Source: Candidatus Thiothrix anitrata (GTDB lineage: Bacteria > Pseudomonadota > Gammaproteobacteria > Thiotrichales > Thiotrichaceae). From it: a stretch of DNA of 64,000 bases. The stretch is from NCBI RefSeq assembly GCF_017901155.1, contig NZ_CP072800.1, forward strand, positions 2,631,283 to 2,695,282. The letters run 5' to 3'. Every line of letters starts with the position of its first letter. Position 1 is the stretch's first letter. The notes under the pieces are model-generated. The model had not been told where the DNA came from, did not search any database, and worked only from the letters and a program-made list of their open reading frames with translations. Made by a program: the position numbers and the translations under genes. Shown here one piece after another: positions 1 to 8,669 of this stretch.

Positions 1-92
1 ACTTTAAAGCCGGTAACAAGAAAAACGTCGCTACCGCCGATGCAGCCCCTTCTGCGGCGTGCGGTACGGGTGCTTGTCCTGCTTGCCAATAA
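1..92 (+). CDS. FmdB-family zinc-ribbon protein, C-terminal fragment
   Basis: Only the last 29 codons are present; the gene begins left of the window. The frame reads FKAGNKKNVATADAAP and ends in a cysteine-rich tail (CGTGACPACQ) before a TAA stop at 90-92. FmdB-family putative regulatory proteins have an N-terminal zinc ribbon, then a segment like FKsGNKKN and a low-complexity Ser/Ala/Cys tail, which matches. In many gammaproteobacteria this gene lies a short distance upstream of aspS, as it does here. The function of the family is not settled. The assignment rests on a short tail plus gene neighbourhood. Confidence 0.6.
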   Translation, partial: FKAGNKKNVATADAAPSAACGTGACPACQ

Positions 93-111
93 CGCACTTC
101 CCTGCCCTCAT

Positions 112-130
112 GCCCGGTTTTTCACCGGGC
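112..130 (+). terminator. Hairpin after the FmdB-family gene
   Basis: GCCCGGT at 112-118 pairs with ACCGGGC at 124-130 around a TTTTC loop. It sits 20 bases after the stop codon. There is no clear T-run after the stem, so termination strength is uncertain. Confidence 0.45.
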
Positions 131-247
131 CATGTCAAATTGTCTACCATTCATCTGAAACCCTCCTTCGCTCATTGCTTGCTGTGAATACAACACCTTA
201 AAATCAACGAAGGTAGCTTCCACAACAAATAAAAGAGGATTCGGGCT

Positions 248-799
248 ATGAAAAAACAACTATTAATTGCAGCTCTTGCTGCATTGCAAAGTCCTACTAT
301 CTTGGCAGACGGTTTCTTTGGCACATCTGAAAGCAGCTCGGAGAGTGGATTTTATGGTGGTGGCGGCATAGGTCAAACAAGCTTGGAATGCGACGGTTGT
401 AATACAACAAATTGGAAACTATTTGGTGGTTATAAAGTATCCAAAAATGTTTCCATAGAAGGTGGTTACTACAACATTATCGATGCAAAAAAAGAGATTG
501 CTCCTGGAGCTGACGCAGATGTCGCTGTAACGGGTTTGGGGTTGGCTGGAATTGCTTCATTTCCTGTTTCCGATGACGTAGAAATATTCGGTAAGGTTGG
601 TGTTATGAAGTGGGATATTGAAGCGAAAGTTACAGGTGTTCCAACATCGATAAACTCTGATGGTACCGATTTATTAGTAGGAGCAGGCGGGATGTACAAA
701 ATGGATGAAAACTGGGGTGTTCGTGGTGAATACGAACGTATTGGTGGTGATATAAAAGCCAATATGTACTCTGTTGGTGCGGTTTTCTCAACACTCTAA
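248..799 (+). CDS. Small outer-membrane beta-barrel protein
   Basis: The 183-residue product starts with a typical signal peptide (MKKQLLIAALAALQS, likely cleavage near LADG, residue 21). It continues with alternating Gly/aromatic strands (GFYGGGGIGQT, LFGGYKVSKNVSIEGGYY, VRGEYERIGG) and ends in a short hydrophobic strand, VGAVFSTL. This pattern fits the OmpA-like or OMP_b-brl eight-stranded barrel class exported to the outer membrane. A purine-rich RBS (AAGAGGA) precedes the ATG at 248. It is monocistronic, with a hairpin before it and a strong terminator after it. It occupies the place between an FmdB-type gene and aspS where many relatives carry a DUF502 gene. Two Cys (CDGC) near residue 50 could form a loop disulfide. 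The specific role is unknown. Confidence 0.75.
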   Translation: MKKQLLIAALAALQSPTILADGFFGTSESSSESGFYGGGGIGQTSLECDGCNTTNWKLFGGYKVSKNVSIEGGYYNIIDAKKEIAPGADADVAVTGLGLAGIASFPVSDDVEIFGKVGVMKWDIEAKVTGVPTSINSDGTDLLVGAGGMYKMDENWGVRGEYERIGGDIKANMYSVGAVFSTL

Positions 800-809
800 A
801 CCGATTACT

Positions 810-849
810 GGGCATGGCAGCATTATCTTGTCATGCCCTTGGTTTTCTT
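810..849 (+). terminator. Rho-independent terminator after the barrel gene
   Basis: GGGCATGGCA (810-819) pairs with TGTCATGCCC (829-838) with one G-T wobble. A T-rich tail (TTGGTTTTCTT) follows, just past the stop at 799. Confidence 0.75.
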
Positions 850-957
850 CGCTGATTCACGCTTGCACACTCGCTTATCAAAGCTTAACATTCCCGCCTT
901 TACAAAATAAGTCTCCTAGCTTAAGTGCCTAGAAGTAGATCGAAATAGGAATTAGCG

Positions 958-2727
958 ATGCGTAGCCATTATTGCGGGCAGGTGGATGAAGCCCTGCTAG
1001 ACCAGCAAGTGACTTTGTGCGGATGGGTAAACCGTCGGCGTGACCACGGCGGTGTTATTTTTATCGACTTACGTGACCGTGAAGGTTTAGTGCAAGTGGT
1101 ATTTGACCCCGATCGTGCTGAAGTTTTTCAAACAGCCGAGCGCGTGCGTAATGAATACGTGCTGCAAGTCGTGGCAAAAGTGCGTCGCCGCCCTGCCGGA
1201 ACTGAAAACGCTAATTTACGCAGCGGTCAAGTCGAACTGTTGGGCTTGGAATTAAAGGTGCTGAACGAAGCCGTTACCCCGCCCTTCCAGTTAGACGAAG
1301 AAAACGTTGGTGAAGAAACCCGTTTAACTTACCGCTATATTGATTTGCGCCGTCCTGAAATGCAAAAGCGGATGCAAACTCGTGCGAAAGTTACCGGCTT
1401 TTTGCGGCGTTTCCTCGAAGATCACGGCTTTTTAGACATTGAAACTCCGATGTTGACCAAAGCGACCCCTGAAGGTGCGCGTGATTATCTCGTGCCTAGT
1501 CGCACCCATCCGGGATCATTCTTCGCCCTGCCCCAGTCACCACAGTTGTTTAAGCAATTGCTGATGATGTCAGGCATGGATCGTTACTACCAGTTTGCAC
1601 GTTGCTTCCGTGACGAAGATTTGCGCGCAGATCGTCAGCCTGAATTCACCCAGTTGGATATTGAAACGTCCTTTATGGATGACAATGCCATTATGGGCTT
1701 GATGGAAGAAATGATGCGAGCAACGTTCAAGGAAACTTTGGGCGTTGAATTACCTAACCCGTTACCTCGGATGGCTTACTCAGAAGCCATGCATCGCTTT
1801 GGTTCTGACAAGCCGGATATGCGGATTCCATTGGAATTCATCGAAGTCAGTGACTTGATGGAAAACGTCGAGTTCAAGGTGTTTTCCGCGCCTGCTAAAG
1901 ACCCTGACAGCCGCGTAGTAGCGATGCGTTTACCGCAAGGTGGCGAACTGTCCCGTAAAGAAATCGACGATTACACCGCGTTTGTAGGGCGTTACGGTGC
2001 AAAGGGCTTGGCGTACATCAAGGTTAATGACGTTGCCGCAGGTCGTGAAGGTTTGCAGTCTCCTATTCTGAAATTCCTGCCGGATGAAACCGTCTCAGGA
2101 ATTATGCAACGCACTGGCGCACAAACCGGCGACTTAATCTTCTTTGGCGCAGATAAATCACGTGTGGTCAACGATGCGCTAGGTGCATTGCGGGTTAAGC
2201 TGGGTCATGACCGTGGCTTAGTGCAAGGCGAATGGGCGGCATTATGGGTTGTCGATTTCCCTATGTTCGAGTGGGATGACAAAGACAAGCGTTGGGTTGC
2301 CCTGCACCACCCATTCACCGCACCCAAAGGTACGCCAGAAGAGTTGTTGGCTAATCCGGGTGAAGCACTATCGATTGCTTATGACATGGTGTTAAACGGC
2401 ACGGAAGTCGGTGGTGGCTCAGTACGTATTCACAGTATGGAAATGCAGAAATCTGTATTCAAACTGTTGGGTATTTCTGATGAAGAAGCTGAAGAGAAAT
2501 TTGGTTTCTTGCTGAATGCGTTGAAATACGGTTGTCCTCCGCACGGCGGTTTGGCGTTCGGCTTGGATCGTTTGATCATGTTGATGACAGGTAGTCAATC
2601 AATTCGTGATGTTATGGCGTTCCCTAAGACCCAAACCGCAGCTTGCCCGTTAACGAATGCACCTGCTGAAGTTAGTATGAAACAGCTTCGTGAATTGAAC
2701 ATTCGGGTGCAATTACCGCAAAAGTAA
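958..2727 (+). CDS. aspS: Aspartyl-tRNA synthetase
   Basis: The 589-residue enzyme charges tRNA-Asp with aspartate in the cytoplasm. It has the bacterial-type layout: an N-terminal OB-fold anticodon-binding domain (about 1-105, with [22 protein letters not shown]), the class II catalytic core split by the bacterial GAD insertion (about 290-420), and class II motif 3 near the C-terminus ([13 protein letters not shown]). The [13 protein letters not shown] and [18 protein letters not shown] motifs belong to the aspartate/amino-acid pocket and motif 2. Length is normal. An AGGAAT ribosome site precedes the ATG. Whether it also acts on tRNA-Asn (non-discriminating form) cannot be decided from sequence alone. 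Confidence 0.97.
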   Translation: MRSHYCGQVDEALLDQQVTLCGWVNRRRDHGGVIFIDLRDREGLVQVVFDPDRAEVFQTAERVRNEYVLQVVAKVRRRPAGTENANLRSGQVELLGLELKVLNEAVTPPFQLDEENVGEETRLTYRYIDLRRPEMQKRMQTRAKVTGFLRRFLEDHGFLDIETPMLTKATPEGARDYLVPSRTHPGSFFALPQSPQLFKQLLMMSGMDRYYQFARCFRDEDLRADRQPEFTQLDIETSFMDDNAIMGLMEEMMRATFKETLGVELPNPLPRMAYSEAMHRFGSDKPDMRIPLEFIEVSDLMENVEFKVFSAPAKDPDSRVVAMRLPQGGELSRKEIDDYTAFVGRYGAKGLAYIKVNDVAAGREGLQSPILKFLPDETVSGIMQRTGAQTGDLIFFGADKSRVVNDALGALRVKLGHDRGLVQGEWAALWVVDFPMFEWDDKDKRWVALHHPFTAPKGTPEELLANPGEALSIAYDMVLNGTEVGGGSVRIHSMEMQKSVFKLLGISDEEAEEKFGFLLNALKYGCPPHGGLAFGLDRLIMLMTGSQSIRDVMAFPKTQTAACPLTNAPAEVSMKQLRELNIRVQLPQK

Positions 2728-2742
2728 GAAACCCGTTCCTAA

Positions 2743-2762
2743 CCTCCCCTTGTCAGGGGAGG
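2743..2762 (+). terminator. Hairpin downstream of aspS
   Basis: CCTCCCC (2743-2749) and GGGGAGG (2756-2762) form a 7-bp stem around TTGTCA. A T-run (ATTTTTTG) comes only 13 bases later. It may be a terminator or a dispersed palindrome. Confidence 0.4.
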
Positions 2763-2813
2763 AATAGGAAAGAGATTTTTTGCCGTATTGTGTATAATAC
2801 TAAATTTTTTAAA

Positions 2814-2838
2814 AAACGTACTTACGTAATTTATACTA
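2814..2838. repeat. Left copy of a 25-bp inverted repeat around the DUF3987-like gene
   Basis: AAACGTACTTACGTAA (2814-2829) is the exact reverse complement of 4290-4305. After three mismatches, ATACTA (2833-2838) matches the complement of 4281-4286. The pair encloses a single gene in very AT-rich flanks. Confidence 0.7.
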
Positions 2839-2892
2839 ATTCCAATTAAATTATTTACTTATGATTTTTATATAAAGTGTTAGTTAACGTAT

Positions 2893-4188
2893 TTAGTGTT
2901 TCACCAGCTCGAACACCGTTGCGGGTTTGCCACTGCGCCCGTCATTACGATGACGCGTGCTTCGACGAATTCTTCCTTGTGTTTCCAATGACTTAAGCAA
3001 GGTATTCATCGTTGCTGATTTGATATTTTGCTGGAACACATTGATCCGAATCTGCGTGGTAGTTAACCCACCGTGTTTACGTAATGCCGCCAAAATTTTG
3101 TTGGCATCTTCGTTCTGCTCGCCTTCAAAAATGTACGCTACACTACCCAAGCAGTAATCCCATAAATGCGCGGCCGCTCGCAGATGATGTGCTTCCACTT
3201 GTGCCGTGCAATCTAGGAGAGCGAAAATACAAGCGATGCGTAATACCTGCATACGCGAACGTTCTGACATCGGTGTATTGGCTTTAGCGAGTGAAATCGC
3301 CAAGGTACTCCAAACCGTTAATGCTTCTGAAGTGAGACTTAACTCATTGGTTTCGGAAGAAAACTGAATGGCTTTAGCAATCTCATCGGCGTAATTCAGC
3401 ATTCGCCCCACAGGAATGCTTTCAGGAATCGCGACAATTTTCGGGCGGCGCACGCAAACCCACAAAATCCGGCTGGCTAAAGCGGTGGCGTATTCGCTTT
3501 GTTCTAAGCGTTTCACCAATTCTTCGTAGGTAATGTGCGCCACAAAACACACGTGCGCATCCGTTACCGTTACCCGGTTATTTTTGGTTAACGGTGAGAA
3601 GTTGCCGGTATCCCAAAAACGCCGGATCGCGGCTGATACCGTATTACCTTCGCGTCGTGCTGCTTGTAACACCGCCGCAAACTCTTCTTCCAAAATCATT
3701 AAACGTTTGTCTGGAATGCCTTTGTCAGTCGGATTACCATCCTCGTCTTCGGTATCTGCCGGGTCACGTACCGCCCATGCCAACCCTTCCCCACTCGACA
3801 TTGGCCCATCGCGGTATAACGCAGGCGATAAGCCCATGCGCCGCAATTGCACATCGACGTAATCACGCATCAGTTTTCTTACTGGCGCGGCGGCGGTGCC
3901 TTTACCACCACCGGCTGAACTGGCGGTGACGCAAAACAAACGCGGTGGAGCTTCCACATCACCTAAACGCAACACGGCGCGATTACCGAAATACGCCCCA
4001 GCCCACGTCAACAGGTGCATCAAAACCCCGACAGGATCAGCTTCTGATTGCGCACAAGCCTCTTGAGCGAAACGTCCAGCAATCCCGTAATAACAACCGG
4101 TGTCAGGCACAGGAAATTCTGAAGGGACTTCCTCAATCTCAATGGTGTGGTGCGCACTGTTATCGTGTAAGCGGACGACGTTACTCAT
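2893..4188 (-). CDS. DUF3987-like P-loop ATPase with C-terminal winged helix
   Basis: The 431-residue protein has a Walker A-like loop (ASSAGGGKGT, near residue 92) and an acidic Walker B-like strand (RLMILEEEF, near 168). Its C-terminal 75 residues look like a winged helix (ILAALRKHGGLTTTQIRINVF...). This matches my recollection of DUF3987 / YfjI-type proteins, distant relatives of the DnaB/primase-helicase ATPases and often carried by mobile elements. No primase, integrase or phage gene lies beside it. It stands alone and opposite to aspS, flanked on both sides by AT-rich DNA and a 25-bp inverted repeat, which suggests it arrived as a unit. Its GC content is nonetheless similar to the core genes. 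The DNA-related function is inferred from family only. Confidence 0.65.
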   Translation of the reverse strand: MSNVVRLHDNSAHHTIEIEEVPSEFPVPDTGCYYGIAGRFAQEACAQSEADPVGVLMHLLTWAGAYFGNRAVLRLGDVEAPPRLFCVTASSAGGGKGTAAAPVRKLMRDYVDVQLRRMGLSPALYRDGPMSSGEGLAWAVRDPADTEDEDGNPTDKGIPDKRLMILEEEFAAVLQAARREGNTVSAAIRRFWDTGNFSPLTKNNRVTVTDAHVCFVAHITYEELVKRLEQSEYATALASRILWVCVRRPKIVAIPESIPVGRMLNYADEIAKAIQFSSETNELSLTSEALTVWSTLAISLAKANTPMSERSRMQVLRIACIFALLDCTAQVEAHHLRAAAHLWDYCLGSVAYIFEGEQNEDANKILAALRKHGGLTTTQIRINVFQQNIKSATMNTLLKSLETQGRIRRSTRHRNDGRSGKPATVFELVKH

Positions 4189-4280
4189 GTTGAGTGTTCT
4201 CCGTTAATAAGCTAAGTATGTAAATAATTTTACTAAAAAATGCAACTTTTATAATTATAACTAACTGTTTTAAAAGTTAA

Positions 4281-4305
4281 TAGTATTTTTTACGTAAGTA
4301 CGTTT
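4281..4305. repeat. Right copy of the 25-bp inverted repeat
   Basis: TTACGTAAGTACGTTT (4290-4305) with TAGTAT at 4281-4286 is the reverse complement of 2814-2838 apart from three bases. Each arm contains two ACGT palindromes, so a protein-binding site is an alternative to a transposon end. Confidence 0.7.
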
Positions 4306-4383
4306 AATAAAATAACCTGAAGGCTTCAAATAACTTCCCACTCTTCCCACGTTTATCATCAGAAGAGCAGGTGTTTTGTGTGT

Positions 4384-6525
4384 TTAGCGGTGTTTGATCA
4401 ACCAGCAACCGTGAATTTTAGGATCACGTTCAAAATCTAACGGTAAGGATGCTTTACGATAATCCTGTACTTGGTACTTAGCTTCCACTTCAGGATCTAA
4501 TTGAAACTTTCTGAAATTATTGGAAAAAATCAATGTTCCTTCCGCACTCAATACCCGCATTGCATCGTTTATCAGGGCGATATGATCACGTTGCACATCG
4601 AATGCACCTTCCATCCGCTTGGAATTGCTGAAGGTTGGTGGGTCAAGAAAAATCAGGTCGTATTGCTCATTGCACTCACTTAACCAGTCCAGCACGTTAT
4701 CTTGAATGAAACGGTAACGGCGGTAAGGATCATGCTGAAAACCGTTTAAAGCCAAGTTTTCACGCGCCCAAGCGAGGTACGTAGCAGACATATCGACACT
4801 ATCAACGCGGCTTGCACCACCGACTGCAGCATGGACACTGGCAGTGCCGGTATAGCAAAACAAATTCAATACGCGTTTATCTTTGGCATGTTGTTGCAGC
4901 CAGTAGCGCATCGGTCGATGGTCTAAAAACAAACCAGTATCCAAGTAATCGGTTAGGTTTACTTTAAAAGTAACGCCGTGTTCGGTCACATGTAAGGCTT
5001 GCTCTGCCCTGCCCTGTCTTTCGTACTGGTTTTTACCCTTTTGTTGTTTACGTTGCTTTAACACAATGTGATTAGGATTTACGTCCAGCACATTTGGCAA
5101 GGTCATTAACGCTTGTTCTAAACGGTGTTTTGCGGTTTTTTCGTCAATCGTTTTAGGTGGAGTGTATTCTTGTACGTGTAACCAGTCGGCATAACGATCA
5201 ACGGCAATCGCGTATTCGGGAATATCCGCATCATAAACCCGATAAGCATCGGAATCGCCGCGTTTGATCAGTGGTTTCAATTTGCGTAAATTCTTAAGGA
5301 TGCGATTGGCTAAATCCTCAGAAAACCAATCCGTTGGACGTTCTTTTTGAGCTAATTGATTGAAGGTGTAAAGCTTACATTCGTCTTCGCTGTTAACAAA
5401 ACGGTATTCTTTACTGTAAAACAAATTGGTTAAGGGAATCGGTGCGTTGGCATCGGCAAATAATGCGCCTTGATACGTTGCTGGTAGACGTGCCATCCAC
5501 TGCCCAAGTGCTTGATAGAGCGGTTGTAATGCAGCGGCGGTCATGCTGGTTTGATACGGCGTATGGTTGATGACTAAACCGCTGGCGGCGGCTGAAGCTT
5601 CCGGCATAGCGGTTAACGCGCTTTGCGTCCAACGTGCGGCGGGTAAGTCGATAGAACGCCAGTCGGCTCGCGCCGCGATTAATTCCGCCGGATTAGCATC
5701 ATTCCCCCAAAATACGTAACGGGCTTCTTTTGCCAAGCCTTCAGTGCGACGTTGTTCGGCATTATTCCACAGTTGTTGCCATAAATTTGCATCGTGACCT
5801 AACCAACGTTCCGCCACGGTATTGGTGCGCAATAAACCGGGGGCAATGTCCAAAGCCATTAACGCGCCTTCAATCAATAGCGTGCCTGAGCCACAAATAG
5901 GGTCAAATAAGGCCAGCGTTGGCGCGTCACTGGCGATTAGTTCAGGCCAACCAGCACGCACTAAAACGGCTGCTGCAAGGTTTTCACGCATTGCGGCACG
6001 GCTATCCGCTTGGCGATAACCGCGATGATGCAGGCTGTGTTGATTCAGTTCGATACCGACGCTGGCATTGCCTTTGTGTAAATTGACCACAACCACAAGA
6101 TCAGGTTCGTTACTGACATTAGGGCGAATGCCTTCACGCGCCACGAAATAGTCAGCAATTTGGTCTTTTACCCACTGCGCCCCGAATTGCGTATTGCGAA
6201 TATCGTCATTTAGCCCAAAGAAACGGACTTTCAAACTGCCATTGGCGCGTAAATGTTCGTCCCAAGGAATGCTTTGCAATAGAACCAATAATTCTTGCTG
6301 ATTTTTGCCAAAGCCACTGGCTAATTGCAGCGTGGCTCTGGATGCTAACCGACTCCACAGCAAAGCGGTGTAGGCAAAGGTTAAATCCCCGTGCGCCTGC
6401 ACACCTGCATGACCGATTTTGACTTGCTGTGCGCCTAAACTGGTGAGTTCATTGGCTAATAAGGGTTCAATAAATTGCGGGCAAGCGAAAAACCAAGTAA
6501 GCGGCGTTGCATCGTGAGCGTGCAT
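4384..6525 (-). CDS. rlmL: Bifunctional 23S rRNA methyltransferase RlmKL
   Basis: The 713-residue protein has the full RlmKL layout. An N-terminal THUMP region (about 45-155) is followed by a first methyltransferase domain with motif I LFDPICGSGTLLIEGA (about 205), and then the C-terminal RlmK domain with VLNLFCYTGTASVHAA and the catalytic LDPPTFSNSKRM. In E. coli the N-terminal half makes m2G2445 and the C-terminal half m7G2069 of 23S rRNA. One oddity: the first domain should carry an NPPY motif IV, but here the site reads VINHTPYQTS (codons 5554-5568), so that half may be impaired. The ATG at 6525 opens MHAHDATPLTWFFACP. It is a single gene, opposite to the hemerythrin-like gene downstream. 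Confidence 0.95.
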   Translation of the reverse strand: MHAHDATPLTWFFACPQFIEPLLANELTSLGAQQVKIGHAGVQAHGDLTFAYTALLWSRLASRATLQLASGFGKNQQELLVLLQSIPWDEHLRANGSLKVRFFGLNDDIRNTQFGAQWVKDQIADYFVAREGIRPNVSNEPDLVVVVNLHKGNASVGIELNQHSLHHRGYRQADSRAAMRENLAAAVLVRAGWPELIASDAPTLALFDPICGSGTLLIEGALMALDIAPGLLRTNTVAERWLGHDANLWQQLWNNAEQRRTEGLAKEARYVFWGNDANPAELIAARADWRSIDLPAARWTQSALTAMPEASAAASGLVINHTPYQTSMTAAALQPLYQALGQWMARLPATYQGALFADANAPIPLTNLFYSKEYRFVNSEDECKLYTFNQLAQKERPTDWFSEDLANRILKNLRKLKPLIKRGDSDAYRVYDADIPEYAIAVDRYADWLHVQEYTPPKTIDEKTAKHRLEQALMTLPNVLDVNPNHIVLKQRKQQKGKNQYERQGRAEQALHVTEHGVTFKVNLTDYLDTGLFLDHRPMRYWLQQHAKDKRVLNLFCYTGTASVHAAVGGASRVDSVDMSATYLAWARENLALNGFQHDPYRRYRFIQDNVLDWLSECNEQYDLIFLDPPTFSNSKRMEGAFDVQRDHIALINDAMRVLSAEGTLIFSNNFRKFQLDPEVEAKYQVQDYRKASLPLDFERDPKIHGCWLIKHR

Positions 6526-6679
6526 ATAGAGTGACCAACGTTAAAAATCGAACCGGGATTCTAGCATTAAATGTGGATAAAGCGATGTCCGGTAAAAAAT
6601 CACCATTTCAAGTGCAAGCCTAGGATGAACCCTAAGCACCTAACGACTGAATATCCTGCTTCTTAGAGAGCTAACCCCC

Positions 6680-6685
6680 TATAAT
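6680..6685 (+). promoter_or_regulatory. Putative -10 box of the hemerythrin-like gene
   Basis: A perfect TATAAT lies 49 bases before the ATG at 6735. No convincing -35 hexamer is seen about 17 bases upstream. An AGGAG ribosome site follows (CACAGGAGATACCGAC). Confidence 0.4.
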
Positions 6686-6734
6686 TCCATGGGAGATAGT
6701 TCACCAAAAAGTACCAACCACAGGAGATACCGAC

Positions 6735-7181
6735 ATGATTTCATACATGGAACTTCATGAGCAAAACCATAAAATTACCGAACTGTCGAATGTATTAAGT
6801 TATCTGATCAATGAGCGTTCTATGTGTGATACGGAAGTGTCGTGCGAATTGTTCTTCCGTTACGTGGCGATGGTGCGCGAACATTTGGAAGTGGAGGAAC
6901 GCGAACTTTATCAACTTCTGTTGGTTCATGAAGATAATGATGTGCGCAATATCGGCAGGAAATTCCTCTCCGGCTCTGGTGAAATCAAGCGTGTTTTCGG
7001 ACAATACCTAAAACGCTGGTGCAAAGGTAAAGAACTCAGAATTCGAGATCATGAAGCGTTTGTGCAAGATACACGTGAGATTTTCAGCCTAGTGATACGC
7101 CGCATTGATGATGAAATCGTGCATCTTTACCCCACACTACTGGACTTCGGCGATATGCCGATGAAGGCGCAGGCGGCGTAA
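6735..7181 (+). CDS. Hemerythrin-like (HHE) domain protein
   Basis: The 148-residue, mostly helical protein has histidines and acidic residues placed as in hemerythrin HHE proteins: LHEQNHKI (8-12), the helix MVREHLEVEERELYQLL, RDHEAF, and DEIVHLYPTL near the end. Such proteins bind a diiron centre and act in O2 or NO sensing, storage, or iron-sulfur repair. No other domain is attached. It has its own AGGAG ribosome site and a TATAAT box upstream, and appears monocistronic. Conservation of all metal ligands was judged by eye, so the metal site is probable rather than proven. Confidence 0.65.
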   Translation: MISYMELHEQNHKITELSNVLSYLINERSMCDTEVSCELFFRYVAMVREHLEVEERELYQLLLVHEDNDVRNIGRKFLSGSGEIKRVFGQYLKRWCKGKELRIRDHEAFVQDTREIFSLVIRRIDDEIVHLYPTLLDFGDMPMKAQAA

Positions 7182-7263
7182 TTGACTTAACAGTGCCAAT
7201 GCCGCGCAGTACTTCGATTTTAATTGGGTATGTCAACATACGTTTTCCCTCAATCCGGGGGAA

Positions 7264-7760
7264 TCAATGTAAACAGCATTTCTTGTATTTCTTACCACTG
7301 CCACAAGGGCAAGGGTCATTACGCCCAACCAGCTTTTGCGTGACCACGGGTTGATGGTTAGGCGGTCGTTGTTTAAACCAGTAAGCGTGTAATTGAATGG
7401 CGGCATCCACCACCTGATTAGCACGCTCCCGTAGGGTGTTGCGGGATACCGTGTTGGGGGTTACTTCAACCATGAACCCGTAGGTATCAATCAAATCCAA
7501 TTGCGCTTGTAAGTCATCTGGCAGTGCTTCCCATGCTTCTTCGTCAAGTCCGACCACGCAGGTATAGCCAAAGCACCACTCACTGACATTGGGCGCGTCA
7601 TGATTACCCATGAACACAGGGCTGAAAGTTTGAGGGGCTTCTCTCAGTTCTTGTGAGATATTATTCATTAGGGTGAGAAGTGTGCCCATGAAACGCTGTA
7701 CTTCTTCGATATTTTTCCACGCGGGTTGCAAGTCGCGGATCGGGTGGAATCCGGTGCTGC
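7264..7760 (-). pseudogene. yecA: 5'-truncated YecA/UPF0149 protein with SEC-C motif
   Basis: The frame reads from about [15 protein letters not shown] to [21 protein letters not shown]. It carries the central UPF0149 signature ([18 protein letters not shown]) and a perfect C-terminal SEC-C zinc motif. E. coli YecA is about 70 residues longer at the N-terminus, and that part is absent here. Stop codons (TAG, TGA) interrupt the frame just upstream, and there is no ATG or ribosome site before ATG codon 15 of the visible frame. The 5' part appears to have been replaced by the 3' end of the DUF6933 gene, which overlaps it in another frame. A shortened product from TTG at 7731 is possible through coupling, but a broken gene is more likely. 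Confidence 0.6.
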
Positions 7761-8471
7761 AACATCACTAATGATGTCTTGATATTTGCTGCGGCGATTA
7801 TCGGCAATACGTTGGCGAATGTTGATTATTTGCGACGGAGTGGCGTTCAAATAGCGTTGCTGCCAGAGAAGTAACATTTCCTCGACAGGATTGATGTAGC
7901 TTTGATCCGGGAATGCCCGACTTTTACGGATGTGATCATTGGTGAATTGGTTAAAGCGCAGCATCGCCTCATCACTTTCGAGTTCTTTGGGGGATTCATC
8001 CGCCAAATCGCTCAGCATACGCACCACTTCGTTGATCTGGGTTTGTACGCTGCGGTCAGAACGGCGAAACAAGTGAACTTCTTGCAGGTGAGTCATACCT
8101 TGATTTTCGTGGTTTTCGATTTCTGCGGTTTGCCAAATGCCATTTATCTGAGCGTAACCGGATACCAGCGATACCAGAAATGCCTTGAAATAAGTGAGAA
8201 AGTATTCGATGTCACCGTGCTTTACTGCGGTCACGCTCACGGCAAAACGGGTGTTAACCTCCATTGCCACCAGACAATTTTTGCGCTTGATACTGACGGC
8301 GTGTAACACCCACTGGAAAGGTTGGGCGGGGCTGCCATCCGCGTAACGCAGGTGCTTGGCATCGTTGTTCATGTCGGAGCTGGGCGGGGCTTCGACAATG
8401 GTTTGTTTTTCACCTTTGCGCGTGACCGTGAAAAAGTCTTGCGCGACTTGCGTGCAGTTGAAAATTAGCAT
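7668..8471 (-). CDS. DUF6933-family protein with an out-of-frame tail
   Basis: The 267-residue protein begins [20 protein letters not shown], the start typical of DUF6933, a family of unknown function. The body to about residue 235 ([11 protein letters not shown]) looks like genuine protein. The last 30 or so residues ([16 protein letters not shown]...) are made by reading yecA DNA in the wrong frame, so the native end was probably lost where the two genes were joined near 7760. It reads leftward. A possible TATACT -10 box on the minus strand lies near 8520. It is soluble, with no signal peptide or membrane segment. Confidence 0.6.
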   Translation of the reverse strand: MLIFNCTQVAQDFFTVTRKGEKQTIVEAPPSSDMNNDAKHLRYADGSPAQPFQWVLHAVSIKRKNCLVAMEVNTRFAVSVTAVKHGDIEYFLTYFKAFLVSLVSGYAQINGIWQTAEIENHENQGMTHLQEVHLFRRSDRSVQTQINEVVRMLSDLADESPKELESDEAMLRFNQFTNDHIRKSRAFPDQSYINPVEEMLLLWQQRYLNATPSQIINIRQRIADNRRSKYQDIISDVAAPDSTRSATCNPRGKISKKYSVSWAHFSP

Positions 8472-8669
8472 AGTTGACTCTCGGAAAATTCTGCTACTTG
8501 GTGGTAGGGTTTTGCCTAGTATACACCTGATCAGGTCATGAATGGGATGCCTACAACACGCAACAAGCCCCCCTGCCCCGACACATTAATAGTTTTGCTG
8601 CTATCATTGCCACACAACGTAAGTCAGTCACGTACCAACCAACAATCACCCTAACCACGAGGATACCCC

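Noticed and set aside
2893-4188. Prophage or integrative plasmid remnant.
   Set aside because: Only one gene is present, with no integrase, capsid, repressor or tRNA attachment site; the inverted repeats alone do not define a phage.
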